From positions 5,296 through 69,295 of the forward strand of contig DKZK01000041.1 of the NCBI GenBank assembly GCA_002493625.1: 64,000 nt of DNA, in the 5' to 3' direction. Below the pieces are notes generated by a model. That model had not been told where the DNA came from and searched no databases. It was given only the letters and a program-made list of their open reading frames with translations. Source of the DNA: Lachnospiraceae bacterium UBA7076 (lineage in GTDB: Bacteria > Bacillota > Clostridia > Lachnospirales > Lachnospiraceae). The position numbers were made by a program, and so were the translations under genes. Below, piece after piece: positions 26,413 to 34,056 of this stretch (positions within the stretch are counted from its first letter, which is position 1; each line of letters begins with the position of its first letter).

Positions 26413-27129
26413 TTAATTATCCTTCACAAGATAACATTCAAATACATATTTATTATTCCAGTAAATCATATTTTTAGGTCTCTTGATTACACACTTACAT
26501 TTTACCTTTTCCGCAAAAGCCCGGAACATCTCCTCCGTGTAAAAGGTCTTGTCCAGTCCTTTATATTTTTCATCATAATTTTCTACAATTGCTCTCCGGT
26601 ACTCTAAATGCTCCTCTTTTCTGCTCTCATCATGTATCTCTGTAATTACAACCATCTTATTTGCTTTTTGATACATCTTGTCCAAAACCTTCATTCCGTA
26701 TTCCGCATCCTGAAAATACTGAAAAACGCTGTCCGACAATACCAAATCGTATTTTTCTTCAACGGAAATGTCAAGCGCCTCACCGCAGGATATATCGGAG
26801 GAATCTACCACGCTTTTGGCAACCTTAATTATATTTCCGGAATAATCGATACCGCCAAGCTTTTCAATTTTCTCAAGCTGACGAAACATATATAAATTTA
26901 CCCCGCTTCCGCATCCGACCTCAAAAACGCTTTCCAAAGGCTCTCTGCAAAGCTCCTTGATAAGTGCTGTCCGCTCCAGCCATTCCTCATAAAAGCTCTC
27001 AAAATAATTATCTACATCCTGTGTGTCAAATCCATTTGCCCGTTTCAGATTGCAAAACATCTGAAATACATCATCTGTATCGGAAAGCTTTGTTTCCCTG
27101 TTTTTCCAAATCTTATCCCAATTATTCAT
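26413..27129 (-). CDS. Class I SAM-dependent methyltransferase
   Basis: A 238-aa cytosolic protein with the SAM-binding glycine motif FEVGCGSGVNLYMF (motif I), acidic GGIDYSGNI at the end of beta 2, and DLVLSDSVFQYF (motif IV). The C-terminal half holds a lid typical of small-molecule methyltransferases. Between the cytidylyltransferase/PLP fusion and the LicC-LicA fusion, an attractive substrate is phosphoethanolamine (giving phosphocholine), but the sequence alone does not show this. A GGAGG-like site lies upstream (AGGAGGTCTATGA). 31 nt separate it from the downstream fusion gene. Confidence 0.85.
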   Translation of the reverse strand: MNNWDKIWKNRETKLSDTDDVFQMFCNLKRANGFDTQDVDNYFESFYEEWLERTALIKELCREPLESVFEVGCGSGVNLYMFRQLEKIEKLGGIDYSGNIIKVAKSVVDSSDISCGEALDISVEEKYDLVLSDSVFQYFQDAEYGMKVLDKMYQKANKMVVITEIHDESRKEEHLEYRRAIVENYDEKYKGLDKTFYTEEMFRAFAEKVKCKCVIKRPKNMIYWNNKYVFECYLVKDN

Positions 27130-27241
27130 TCATAGACCTCCTGTGTTAAATATCCGCCATTCCTTATTTGTCTTCGGCATATGCTCCGAAGTAAACTCCT
27201 TTTATCGGACAAACATCCGTCCAATGTTTGTGGGGGATGTT

Positions 27242-29053
27242 TTATGACTCACCTTTTAAAATATCTTCCAACGCCGTAACCAGCTTTTCATTATCCTCAT
27301 GATTTCGGACTGCCACCCGTATGTACTCTCCACTCTTTATCTTGGAGGATAAATCCTTCGCCAGAATATTATATTTCACAAGCAAATCCGTTATAAGCTC
27401 TTTTGCGGTTTTACCATTCACAAGCTCAAGCATTATGTAATTTGCCTGTGAAGGAATTACCCTTACAGCGTCTATATTTTCCAGCCTGCTCACAAAGCTT
27501 TTTCTTTCCTCACGAATGAGCCTTAATCCCTCCACATAATCACTTTTATATTTTTCTGCAATCTGCATATAAAACTCTGCAAATGAATTTATATTCCATA
27601 TTGCCACATCCTTTTTCAGTTCAGCAATTAATTGTTTATTTCCGGATGCAAGCACTCCCAGCCGGAGCCCCGGAATCCCATATGATTTTGAGATGCTCTT
27701 TACAACAATCAAATGCGGATTTTCATATAATATGTCCTGCCGGATAATGGTTGCGTCCGCTTCCTCCGCAAAGTCAACAAAGGATTCATCTACTATAATG
27801 TTAATATTTTTATCTCCCGCCCATGAGATTAATTTTAAAATGTTATCCTTTGCAATATAATTTCCCGATGGATTGTCAGGATTAATAATAAGAAGATTTT
27901 TAATCGCCTTATCATCAAAGTAATTCATAACATCCTCCGCCGTATAATGAAAATCCCTGTTTTCAGGAGCAAACACCTCAAGAGGCTCCGTATACCGGTT
28001 TGGATATTCTTCAAAGGTTGGCTTTACCACGCCCATTTTACCATGAAGCAGGCTCATTAAGGCCTTAATCAGCTCAGCCGCACCATTTCCCACTACGATA
28101 TCATCCTGATGCACATTAAAGTTTTTAGCGGCAAGCATTGCATTAACATCCATACCTGACGGATATTGCATAAGCAGCTTATCAAAAGACACCTTCATTT
28201 CATCCACTAACCGTTGAGGCGGAAAAAATGGATTTACCAGATAGCAAAAATCAAGCATCTGCGGATATCTCCAATACCCCCCATACCTTTTTTGCATCAG
28301 ATGAACACACTCATCATTTTCTGCAAACATGGAGGAGGCGATATCCAAATCCTGAATATCGTCTATCTCATACCACTTCTCCCCGTTCAGACGCCTTGCT
28401 TTAATCTCCGGATGGGCAAGCATGGTGATAACCTTTAATACCTGCTCATAGTATTCATTATTGCCCGAGGCTTTTATGTATGCCTCCAAAAACGGTACAT
28501 AATGCGTTTCAGAAAAATGTCTGCTGAATTTATATATATTTACGGTTTTATAATAATTACCCGTCTCTCCGAATTTAAATCCGTTGCCGGAAATAAAGTC
28601 TTCAATTGTATCGTCGTCTGATAACCGCATGCAGGTTCCGTCCATCCAGCTCTCATATTTATCTACCAGCGCTAATGTTTCTCTCTCATCATTTATCAGT
28701 CCAAAAAGCACCTCATCCTCAAAAATAATGTCCGACTCAAATAATAATGTATCTTCCCTGCACAGCCACTCTTTTGCCAGATGCAGTGAATATATATTGT
28801 TGGTGTTGTTATATACCGGATTATTTATGTAAATAATAGGCGTTTTAATATTCAATGTTGCAATAAATTCCGTCAGCTTTTCAGCCTCATATCCCACTAC
28901 AATAACAATTCTTGATAAATTGCACTGTTCAAGCTGCCTTAACAGCCTTTCAATAAGCGATACGCCATTTACCTTTACCATACATTTTGTGTTATTTTTT
29001 GTCAGCTCCTTTAGCCGCTTTCCCATTCCGGCGGCCAGAATAATCCCCTGCAT
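27242..29053 (-). CDS. Cytidylyltransferase - CobD/HisC-like PLP enzyme fusion
   Basis: A 603-aa bifunctional protein. Residues 1-240 are a LicC/PntC-like nucleotidyltransferase: IILAAGMGKRLKELTKNNTK, YNNTNNIYSLHLAKEW, LLFESDIIF. Residues about 255-600 are a fold-type I PLP enzyme close to threonine-phosphate decarboxylase (CobD) and histidinol-phosphate aminotransferase: GNGAAELIKAL, INPDNPSGNYI, DESFVDF, SISKSYGIPGLRLG (PLP lysine) and YIRVAVRNHEDN. A CobD-like activity on phosphoserine would give phosphoethanolamine for the attached cytidylyltransferase; a transaminase role as in PntC-AEP transaminase fusions of phosphonate pathways is the alternative. Start ATG 29053 after AAGGGGGG. First gene of the operon. 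Confidence 0.85.
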   Translation of the reverse strand: MQGIILAAGMGKRLKELTKNNTKCMVKVNGVSLIERLLRQLEQCNLSRIVIVVGYEAEKLTEFIATLNIKTPIIYINNPVYNNTNNIYSLHLAKEWLCREDTLLFESDIIFEDEVLFGLINDERETLALVDKYESWMDGTCMRLSDDDTIEDFISGNGFKFGETGNYYKTVNIYKFSRHFSETHYVPFLEAYIKASGNNEYYEQVLKVITMLAHPEIKARRLNGEKWYEIDDIQDLDIASSMFAENDECVHLMQKRYGGYWRYPQMLDFCYLVNPFFPPQRLVDEMKVSFDKLLMQYPSGMDVNAMLAAKNFNVHQDDIVVGNGAAELIKALMSLLHGKMGVVKPTFEEYPNRYTEPLEVFAPENRDFHYTAEDVMNYFDDKAIKNLLIINPDNPSGNYIAKDNILKLISWAGDKNINIIVDESFVDFAEEADATIIRQDILYENPHLIVVKSISKSYGIPGLRLGVLASGNKQLIAELKKDVAIWNINSFAEFYMQIAEKYKSDYVEGLRLIREERKSFVSRLENIDAVRVIPSQANYIMLELVNGKTAKELITDLLVKYNILAKDLSSKIKSGEYIRVAVRNHEDNEKLVTALEDILKGES

Positions 29054-29193
29054 AATATCCCCCCTTCGAACGTCCGCAATTCCATTACACAATCTGCGAA
29101 GTATAATAAATCTAATCATCAGCCATATATGTCTTTTTTTATCATTCCACTTGTTCAAAAAAACATTATTTAGTCGAAAAAATGAACATAGAA

Positions 29194-29222
29194 ATAATAA
29201 TTCTTTTAAATCATTTTGTCAA
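29194..29222 (-). promoter_or_regulatory. Sigma-A promoter of the amino-alcohol operon
   Basis: On the minus strand TTGACA (29222-29217), 17 bp and TATTAT (29199-29194) give a near-consensus promoter about 140 bp upstream of the start at 29053. The leader is AT-rich without an obvious riboswitch or T-box. Together with the acpP terminator it accounts for the 347-bp gene-free stretch 29054-29400. Confidence 0.7.
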
Positions 29223-29285
29223 TACCCATAGCATCGCTTAGCCGTTATAATGTAAAGTTTTTTTTCATAAACAAAATTCTGTAAA

Positions 29286-29352
29286 CAAAAAGAGACTGTT
29301 GCAGCAAGGACTTTAAATACCACACAAATCCTTACTGCAACAGCCTCTTTTT
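29286..29352 (-). terminator. Terminator of acpP, family 1-like hairpin
   Basis: AAAAAGAGACTGTTGCAG...AAGGA pairs with TCCTTACTGCAACAGCCTCT followed by TTTTT. The stem CTGTTGCAG-AAGGA/TCCTT-CTGCAACAG is very similar to the outer arms of the family 1 element (CTGTCGCA-TAAGGAT), suggesting a common origin. Confidence 0.85.
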
Positions 29353-29400
29353 ATAAATCTGTTTTTAATCTGTATTTATACAACTATGTAGCAGCCGAAG

Positions 29401-29634
29401 CTACTCCTCGATACCCATATCCTTAAGATACTTAATGATATCCTCCACAGTTGCAATGGATGTTAAATCATCTGAAGGAATCTCACAGTTGAACTCCTCC
29501 TCAAGTGCCATAACAAGCTCAAAAAGGTCAAGTGAATCAGCACCAAGGTCATCCTTAAAGGACGTTGAGAGCTCTACATCTGAAGCATCTACTCCCAACT
29601 GTTCAGCAATAATCTCTTTCATTTTCTCTAACAT
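29401..29634 (-). CDS. acpP: Acyl carrier protein
   Basis: A 77-aa acidic helical protein carrying the phosphopantetheine site GADSLDLFELVMALEE (Ser37 region), complete over the family's usual length. It shuttles acyl intermediates of type II fatty-acid synthesis. Monocistronic here, with AAGGAG ribosome site and its own strong terminator; no other fab genes are adjacent, so a dedicated role in another pathway cannot be excluded, but the sequence is that of a housekeeping ACP. Confidence 0.95.
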   Translation of the reverse strand: MLEKMKEIIAEQLGVDASDVELSTSFKDDLGADSLDLFELVMALEEEFNCEIPSDDLTSIATVEDIIKYLKDMGIEE

Positions 29635-29742
29635 AGTTTATAATCTCCTTTTTATATTATAAATCCGATAGCCTTACCAGCCTCTTATGTTTCTCAATAT
29701 ACAACAGCTATATATATATGTCAAGAATTGTTATTTATTTTT

Positions 29743-31425
29743 TTAAAAATCAAATTTCATAAACTCGTCAAGGGGCATAGGCTTAGCAAAATAGTAGCCC
29801 TGAGCGATGTCACATCTGGACTTTTTAAGAAAGTCTACATGAGCCTTTGTCTCCACGCCTTCCGCTATAACCTGAAGCCTTAAATCCTTTGCCATGTCTA
29901 TGGTATGGTTTACAACTATCTGTCCTTTTTCGGAAGCAATTTCGCTGTCCAGAAAGTCTTTGTCGATTTTAATTGTGTCAACCGATATGTTTCTTATAAG
30001 GTTAAGGGATGAATAACCCGAGCCGAAATCGTCAACCTCCAGGAAAAATCCCTGTTTTTTAAGTCTTTCAAGCACACGGTTAAGCTCCTCCGGATTATCC
30101 AGAAACAGGGACTCCGTTATCTCCAGATGTAGATATTCCGGCTTTATGTCGTATTTTTTTACAAGTCCCATAAGTACATTTTCAAGATTATTGTGATTTA
30201 TGTGATATCTGGATATATTTACGGAAAGCGGTATCGGCTCCCTGCCCTCGTCAATCCAGCTGCGGAGCGTCTTACAGGCTTCCTCCCACATATACTCATC
30301 AAGCTTTAATATAAATCCGTTTTTTTCAAAGAGCGGTATAAAATCCACAGGCGGAATAATTCCCTTGCTTGGATGCAGCCATCTTGCAAGTACCTCTGCC
30401 CCGCAAAGCGCCTCCGTGTCAAGTCTGAATTTAGGTTGTAAATACATCTGGAACTGACGTTCCTCCAATGCTTTGTGCATATCATGCTCTATCTCACTGA
30501 TTCTGAGCATATCCTCCCTGTACTGCTCATCGTAAAATGCGCAAAACCGCATCACGTCACCCTTTGTAGTTTTGCTTGCAACCATCGCTCTGTCACACAT
30601 AAGGTTAATCGGAACGCCTCTGTCCTGAACAAGGTAAATTCCAAAAGACGTATTAAGGTCAAAGTCCACGCCGTTTGAACTGATTTTTTTTCTTATTTTC
30701 TCTATAACACGGATAATGTCAATCTTCCTGTCGTATTCCATATAAAATGAAAACATATCCGAATGCATTCTTGCATAGTTTCCGCTACAGCCAAACGTAT
30801 CCCTCAATACGTTTCCCACAAATTTTAATACTTCATCACCCTTTGACATCCCATATAAATCGTTTATATTTTTAAATCTGTCTATATCAAAAACGATTAT
30901 GGCATACTGCTTATCCAGATTACTTCTTATGGTGCTTTCTGCATCTATGTAAAACTTGGCGTAATTTGGTATATTGGTCAGATTATCTACTTCGCTTTTA
31001 CGAAGATTTCTTTTATCGTCTGAAAGCTCTATAACATCATTGCTTATGGATATATTCTGTTTATCCTCCAGCTTAACCAATGTTGCCATGATTGCATCTT
31101 TTCCGTCAAACCACTGAATATTTGAAAATACCCATGTTGCCTTTTCGTCAAACAGTTCTTCATATTTTGATATTAGAATAGAGGTGTTTTCAAGGCTTAC
31201 AATCGGACATCCCTGACACGGAACTTCTTTTGTGCAAAAAACCTCATGACAGGCACAGCCAATCTTACTTCCTATAAGCTCCCTTGCCTTTTTGTTCTCA
31301 TATATAATTTCAAAGCTCGATCTGTTGATTACAATTGTGGCGCTGAATCCCGCATTTAAAATGGAGTCGATGACATGCTTCGCACCTTCAACATCCAAGC
31401 CTTCTGTAATTTCACCAAAATTCAT
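29743..31425 (-). CDS. EAL-domain c-di-GMP phosphodiesterase with degenerate GGDEF
   Basis: A 560-aa cytosolic signalling protein. Residues 1-130 look like a PAS-type sensor with a cysteine cluster (IGCACHEVFCTKEVPCQGCP) that could bind metal, a cluster or act as redox switch. A GGDEF domain follows (FDIDRFKNINDLYG), but the signature itself is replaced by HSDMF, so cyclase activity is unlikely. The C-terminal EAL domain keeps the catalytic residues: EVLARW (EAL variant EVL), SVNISRY, LEITE, VDDFGSGYSSL, IKIDKDF, VIAEGVET and AQGYYFAKP. It should hydrolyse c-di-GMP. No transmembrane segment. Monocistronic. Confidence 0.92.
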   Translation of the reverse strand: MNFGEITEGLDVEGAKHVIDSILNAGFSATIVINRSSFEIIYENKKARELIGSKIGCACHEVFCTKEVPCQGCPIVSLENTSILISKYEELFDEKATWVFSNIQWFDGKDAIMATLVKLEDKQNISISNDVIELSDDKRNLRKSEVDNLTNIPNYAKFYIDAESTIRSNLDKQYAIIVFDIDRFKNINDLYGMSKGDEVLKFVGNVLRDTFGCSGNYARMHSDMFSFYMEYDRKIDIIRVIEKIRKKISSNGVDFDLNTSFGIYLVQDRGVPINLMCDRAMVASKTTKGDVMRFCAFYDEQYREDMLRISEIEHDMHKALEERQFQMYLQPKFRLDTEALCGAEVLARWLHPSKGIIPPVDFIPLFEKNGFILKLDEYMWEEACKTLRSWIDEGREPIPLSVNISRYHINHNNLENVLMGLVKKYDIKPEYLHLEITESLFLDNPEELNRVLERLKKQGFFLEVDDFGSGYSSLNLIRNISVDTIKIDKDFLDSEIASEKGQIVVNHTIDMAKDLRLQVIAEGVETKAHVDFLKKSRCDIAQGYYFAKPMPLDEFMKFDF

Positions 31426-31575
31426 AATAAAAAACTCCTATATTTACCATAGTACAAAGAACTGCATGTATAACAAATATACCAACACAAAAGATTAATG
31501 TCAATTACTTTTATGCAACTTGCACACAATAAAAGCAAAAAATAAAAAAAAATTCTACATTCCAATTATTACATA

Positions 31576-31623
31576 TTGACTAATTAAGGCTTTACGAATA
31601 TACTAAAAATAATAATTGTTATT
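31576..31623 (+). promoter_or_regulatory. perR promoter with PerR/Fur-type operator
   Basis: TTGACT (31576-31581), 17 bp, TATACT (31599-31604) form a strong promoter. Immediately downstream, at the expected transcription start, lies AATAATAATTGTTATT (31608-31623), a dyad matching its reverse complement at 14 of 16 positions and resembling the AT-rich Per/Fur box. Placement suggests negative autoregulation. Confidence 0.75.
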
Positions 31624-31644
31624 AGTTTGGAAGGAAAATTATTT

Positions 31645-32031
31645 ATGTCCGTACCTATTAAGTACAGTCACCAGCGTGAGGCAATTTTAAGCAATCTAAA
31701 ATCACGCTATGACCACCCAACGGCAGAGATGGTCTATCAGGATATAAGACAGAAAATACCTAACATAAGCCTTGCCACCGTATATCGAAATCTTAACCAG
31801 CTGGCAGATGCAGGTATTATTGCACGGCTTTACTGTAACGGCAAAACCGACCATTTTGACGCCACAACCACACCTCATTATCACTTTCTCTGCAAATGCT
31901 GCGGCGCTGTAAAGGACATGGAAATGCAGCCATTTCCTGCCCTTATTGAAGCCGCAAAAAAATATTCCGCATTTTCAATTGAAGAAGCGTCTGTGTTGTT
32001 TTCCGGAATTTGTGATGTGTGCAGTCAGTGA
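31645..32031 (+). CDS. perR: Fur-family peroxide regulator (PerR-like)
   Basis: A 128-aa repressor of the Fur superfamily. The winged helix contains HPTAEMVYQDIRQ and ISLATVYRNLNQL (recognition helix). Two CxxC-type pairs, FLCKCCG and GICDVC, form the structural zinc site. The regulatory metal site is suggested by His/Asp residues in HFDATTTPHYHF. The short form and TVYRNL context favour PerR over Fur or Zur, but the class cannot be fixed without alignment. Start ATG 31645 with GGAAGG; an upstream TTG at 31627 overlaps this site. Preceded by its probable own operator and followed by the hairpin at 32079-32139. Confidence 0.9.
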   Translation: MSVPIKYSHQREAILSNLKSRYDHPTAEMVYQDIRQKIPNISLATVYRNLNQLADAGIIARLYCNGKTDHFDATTTPHYHFLCKCCGAVKDMEMQPFPALIEAAKKYSAFSIEEASVLFSGICDVCSQ

Positions 32032-32078
32032 TAAATCAGCATGATAAACAACGAAGAAGCATGCTTCCCCATTAAATA

Positions 32079-32139
32079 AAAAAGGCTTGTGGCAGGTAAG
32101 AAATTTTATCCCTTAAATCCTTACCGTTACAAGCCCTTT
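32079..32139. terminator. Bidirectional terminator between perR and spoIIQ-like gene
   Basis: AAAAGGCTTGTGGCAGGTAAG pairs imperfectly with CTTACCGTTACAAGCCCTTT. A-rich and T-rich tracts flank the stem, suiting both convergent genes. Confidence 0.8.
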
Positions 32140-32162
32140 CATTTTTTGTTATTTATTTTCTA

Positions 32163-32966
32163 TTATTTAATGAGTGTAAGCGGATTAACCGGCTGTGTAT
32201 CCTTTGTTATCTGGAAGTAAAGATGTGTGCCTTCCTCTGTGTAATAGCTGCTCACTGGTCCAATCTCTGCAATGTTCTGATCGATTGATACCTTATCCCC
32301 TACATTTACACATACATTCATAAGCTGTCCATAGGTTGCCCTGTAGCCATTTCCTAAGTCTATATCCACTACCGTTCCATGCTCCTTTGTCTCATAAATA
32401 TCTGCCACTACTCCCTCGTACACGGACATTACGTTTGCTCCCTCGTCGCCTCTTATTAACATTCCCGGATTACATTTATATGCATTTAAGGTTTGATAAT
32501 ATACCGTTGTTTCCATGGAGAATGGGAGAATTACATCGCCAACAAGCGGCCAGGCAAGCTCCTGCTCACCATTATAATTAAGCTGTGGCGCTGCCTGTGC
32601 GCTGTTGCTTGATACAGGCGCCGTATCATCCTCATTTTCCACCGCTGCCACATCTTCTGTTACTTCCTCTGTTGTTTCCTCAGCAGTCTTTTCCGTAGAT
32701 TTTACCTCTGTGGTACTTTCATTTGGTTTTCCTATCTGTGTAACAGGCTCCTTGGAATTATGCACCTCATCATTTTGTCCTACTGCCGAATCTAAGTTCA
32801 AATTATTATCCACAGGCTGATTTAAGTCGATTGCCTGTCCCTGATTAAGTTCTTCCTTTGCATCCTGATAATTATACACTGCCACAAGGCTGGCAAACGC
32901 TACAAGTCCTACAGCAAGTGCAACATAAAATATTTTTGTTCTAAAGAAACTCCATGTTTTTTTCAT
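32163..32966 (-). CDS. spoIIQ: SpoIIQ-like LytM protein with degenerate peptidase site
   Basis: A 267-aa protein with a short cytoplasmic head, one signal-anchor helix (FYVALAVGLVAFASLVAVY), a long low-complexity Thr/Glu linker (about residues 75-125) and a C-terminal LytM/M23 domain. In active enzymes the zinc ligands are HxxxD and HxH; here the positions read NPGMLIRGDEG and GTHLYFQI, so the first His and the second of the pair are gone. This is expected for a structural SpoIIQ-type channel protein rather than a hydrolase. The upstream neighbour is a SpoIID-like gene, the classical clostridial spoIID-spoIIQ order. RBS AGGAGG. Function in this lineage is doubtful because spoIID is truncated. 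Confidence 0.75.
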   Translation of the reverse strand: MKKTWSFFRTKIFYVALAVGLVAFASLVAVYNYQDAKEELNQGQAIDLNQPVDNNLNLDSAVGQNDEVHNSKEPVTQIGKPNESTTEVKSTEKTAEETTEEVTEDVAAVENEDDTAPVSSNSAQAAPQLNYNGEQELAWPLVGDVILPFSMETTVYYQTLNAYKCNPGMLIRGDEGANVMSVYEGVVADIYETKEHGTVVDIDLGNGYRATYGQLMNVCVNVGDKVSIDQNIAEIGPVSSYYTEEGTHLYFQITKDTQPVNPLTLIK

Positions 32967-33035
32967 TTACTCTTTGCCTCCTAGTTAAACTATGCTGATA
33001 TTATTGGCAAAGGTGGTAAATTTTATTCAAAAAAA

Positions 33036-33470
33036 CTACATTATCTTACCTACCGTATTTTCAACTGCATTTTCATACACTGACATAATCTTGTTATAAT
33101 TTTTTTCTCCCAATTTTTCTTTCAATTCTTTTTCACTGAAATATGTAAAGTCAAGCTTGCCCGCATCAATAATTGTATTATTGCCCATGGAGCGATATAT
33201 TTTTGTGCGGACTGCAACCGTCTGTGCCTCAATAACTGCCGCGTCTGCGTCTGCCGACACTACCCCCGGCAAAACACCTAATATGTATTGTTCAACGTCA
33301 ATAAGCTCATTTTTTCCGTCAATCCGTACTATGACATCCTTTCCCGTACTGATTTTTGTAATTTTGGAGTCATTTCCCCTTGTGCCTCCATTTATTATAA
33401 CCGTCATTAAATATGGAATTATAAAACAAAACAGACCTGCCAGAACCGAGCCAAAAAGCTTATCCTTCAT
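33036..33470 (-). pseudogene. spoIID: SpoIID-like protein, C-terminally truncated
   Basis: A 144-aa product with an N-terminal membrane anchor and the beginning of the SpoIID/LytB domain: VEQYILGVLPGVVSADADAAVIEAQTVAVRTKIY. Full SpoIID (about 330 aa) continues after 'AVENTVGK..' with the catalytic and His-rich region; here the frame ends at VGKIM and no continuation is found downstream before the spoIIQ-like start. The usual catalytic glutamate in 'PxEM/W' is replaced (GVVSADAD). It is therefore either a pseudogene or a remodelled short form. Start ATG 33470 with GGGGGTG; the GTG at 33482 is part of that site. Confidence 0.7.
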
Positions 33471-33694
33471 ATACACCCCCACAAATTATTTACGTTCCCT
33501 CCATATATTTTATAATTCCCAAATACATAATATGCATGTATTCTGCCGCTTCCGCCTCGTATAGAAATACAACAGGACAACCTACCCCATTAAGGAACAG
33601 GCTTTCCTTGCGGCAGTTGCTACTGTATGCTCTAAAACTGTTTGAGGGAATTGGCAGGCGAGCTTGGCACCGGTTATTGGTATATCGCAGACAA

Positions 33695-34046
33695 AAACTG
33701 TCTGAGGACGTCGGTACTTAAATTGTCCATCGCACAATGGCGTAGTGGTACAAAAAATTGCCCGTCCGACATGGTTGTATCGTAACTGAAAACCGTCTGA
33801 GGACGTCGGTACTTAAATGGGGCTGTCATAATAAGGATTTTAATTCTTTTCTATTATGCATTTTAAGCAAAGAACGCTCCAATGCGTTGCTTAACTTCCG
33901 CTTTTCTTTGCTTAAAATGCATAGTTTTAAAAAAAATCCTTATTATGACAGCCCCATTTTTAGTACCGCTACGTCCGAATCGAGCGAAAGCGTGTTTTCA
34001 GTTACGATACAAGCCATTGTCAGACGGGCAATTTAAATACCGCACG
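33695..34046. repeat. Family 2 composite palindrome, copy B, with a family 1 element as core
   Basis: The left half contains module a (GTCTGAGGACGTCGGTACTT) twice, a partial c, and b; the right half is c' (AGTACCGCTACGTCCGAATC), b' (GTTTTCAGTTACGATACAAG) and a' (GGCAATTTAAATACCGCACG). Between them lies a complete family 1 element in inverted orientation, exactly at the symmetry centre. A weaker relative of module a starts near 33640. With these repeats the 586-bp stretch 33471-34056 holds no credible gene. The right end is about 10 bp from the glgP stop. Confidence 0.8.
33819..33955. repeat. Family 1 palindromic element, copy 2 (nested)
   Basis: A 137-bp palindrome with ends GGGGCTGTCATAATAAGG and CCTTATTATGACAGCCCC, inverted relative to copies 1 and 3. 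Its loop (GCTCCAATGCGTTGCTTAAC then TTCCGCTTTT) is the reverse complement of that in copy 1. It occupies the core of family 2 copy B with no flanking direct repeat that I can see. Confidence 0.9.
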
Positions 34047-34056
34047 AAAGCCTGTT

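Noticed and set aside
27130..27241. Terminator in the 112-bp gap between the PLP fusion and methyltransferase genes
   Set aside because: ACAAACAT/ATGTTTGT can pair around 27210-27235, but no T-tract follows on the transcribed strand, so readthrough is likely.
27242..29053. Phosphonate biosynthesis locus (PntC plus AEP transaminase)
   Set aside because: Kept only as an alternative: no PEP mutase or phosphonopyruvate decarboxylase is present, and the PLP domain looks closer to CobD/HisC.
33536..34036. Short forward ORFs between spoIID and glgP
   Set aside because: They fall in palindromic repeat DNA and have no ribosome sites; their translations follow the repeat modules.
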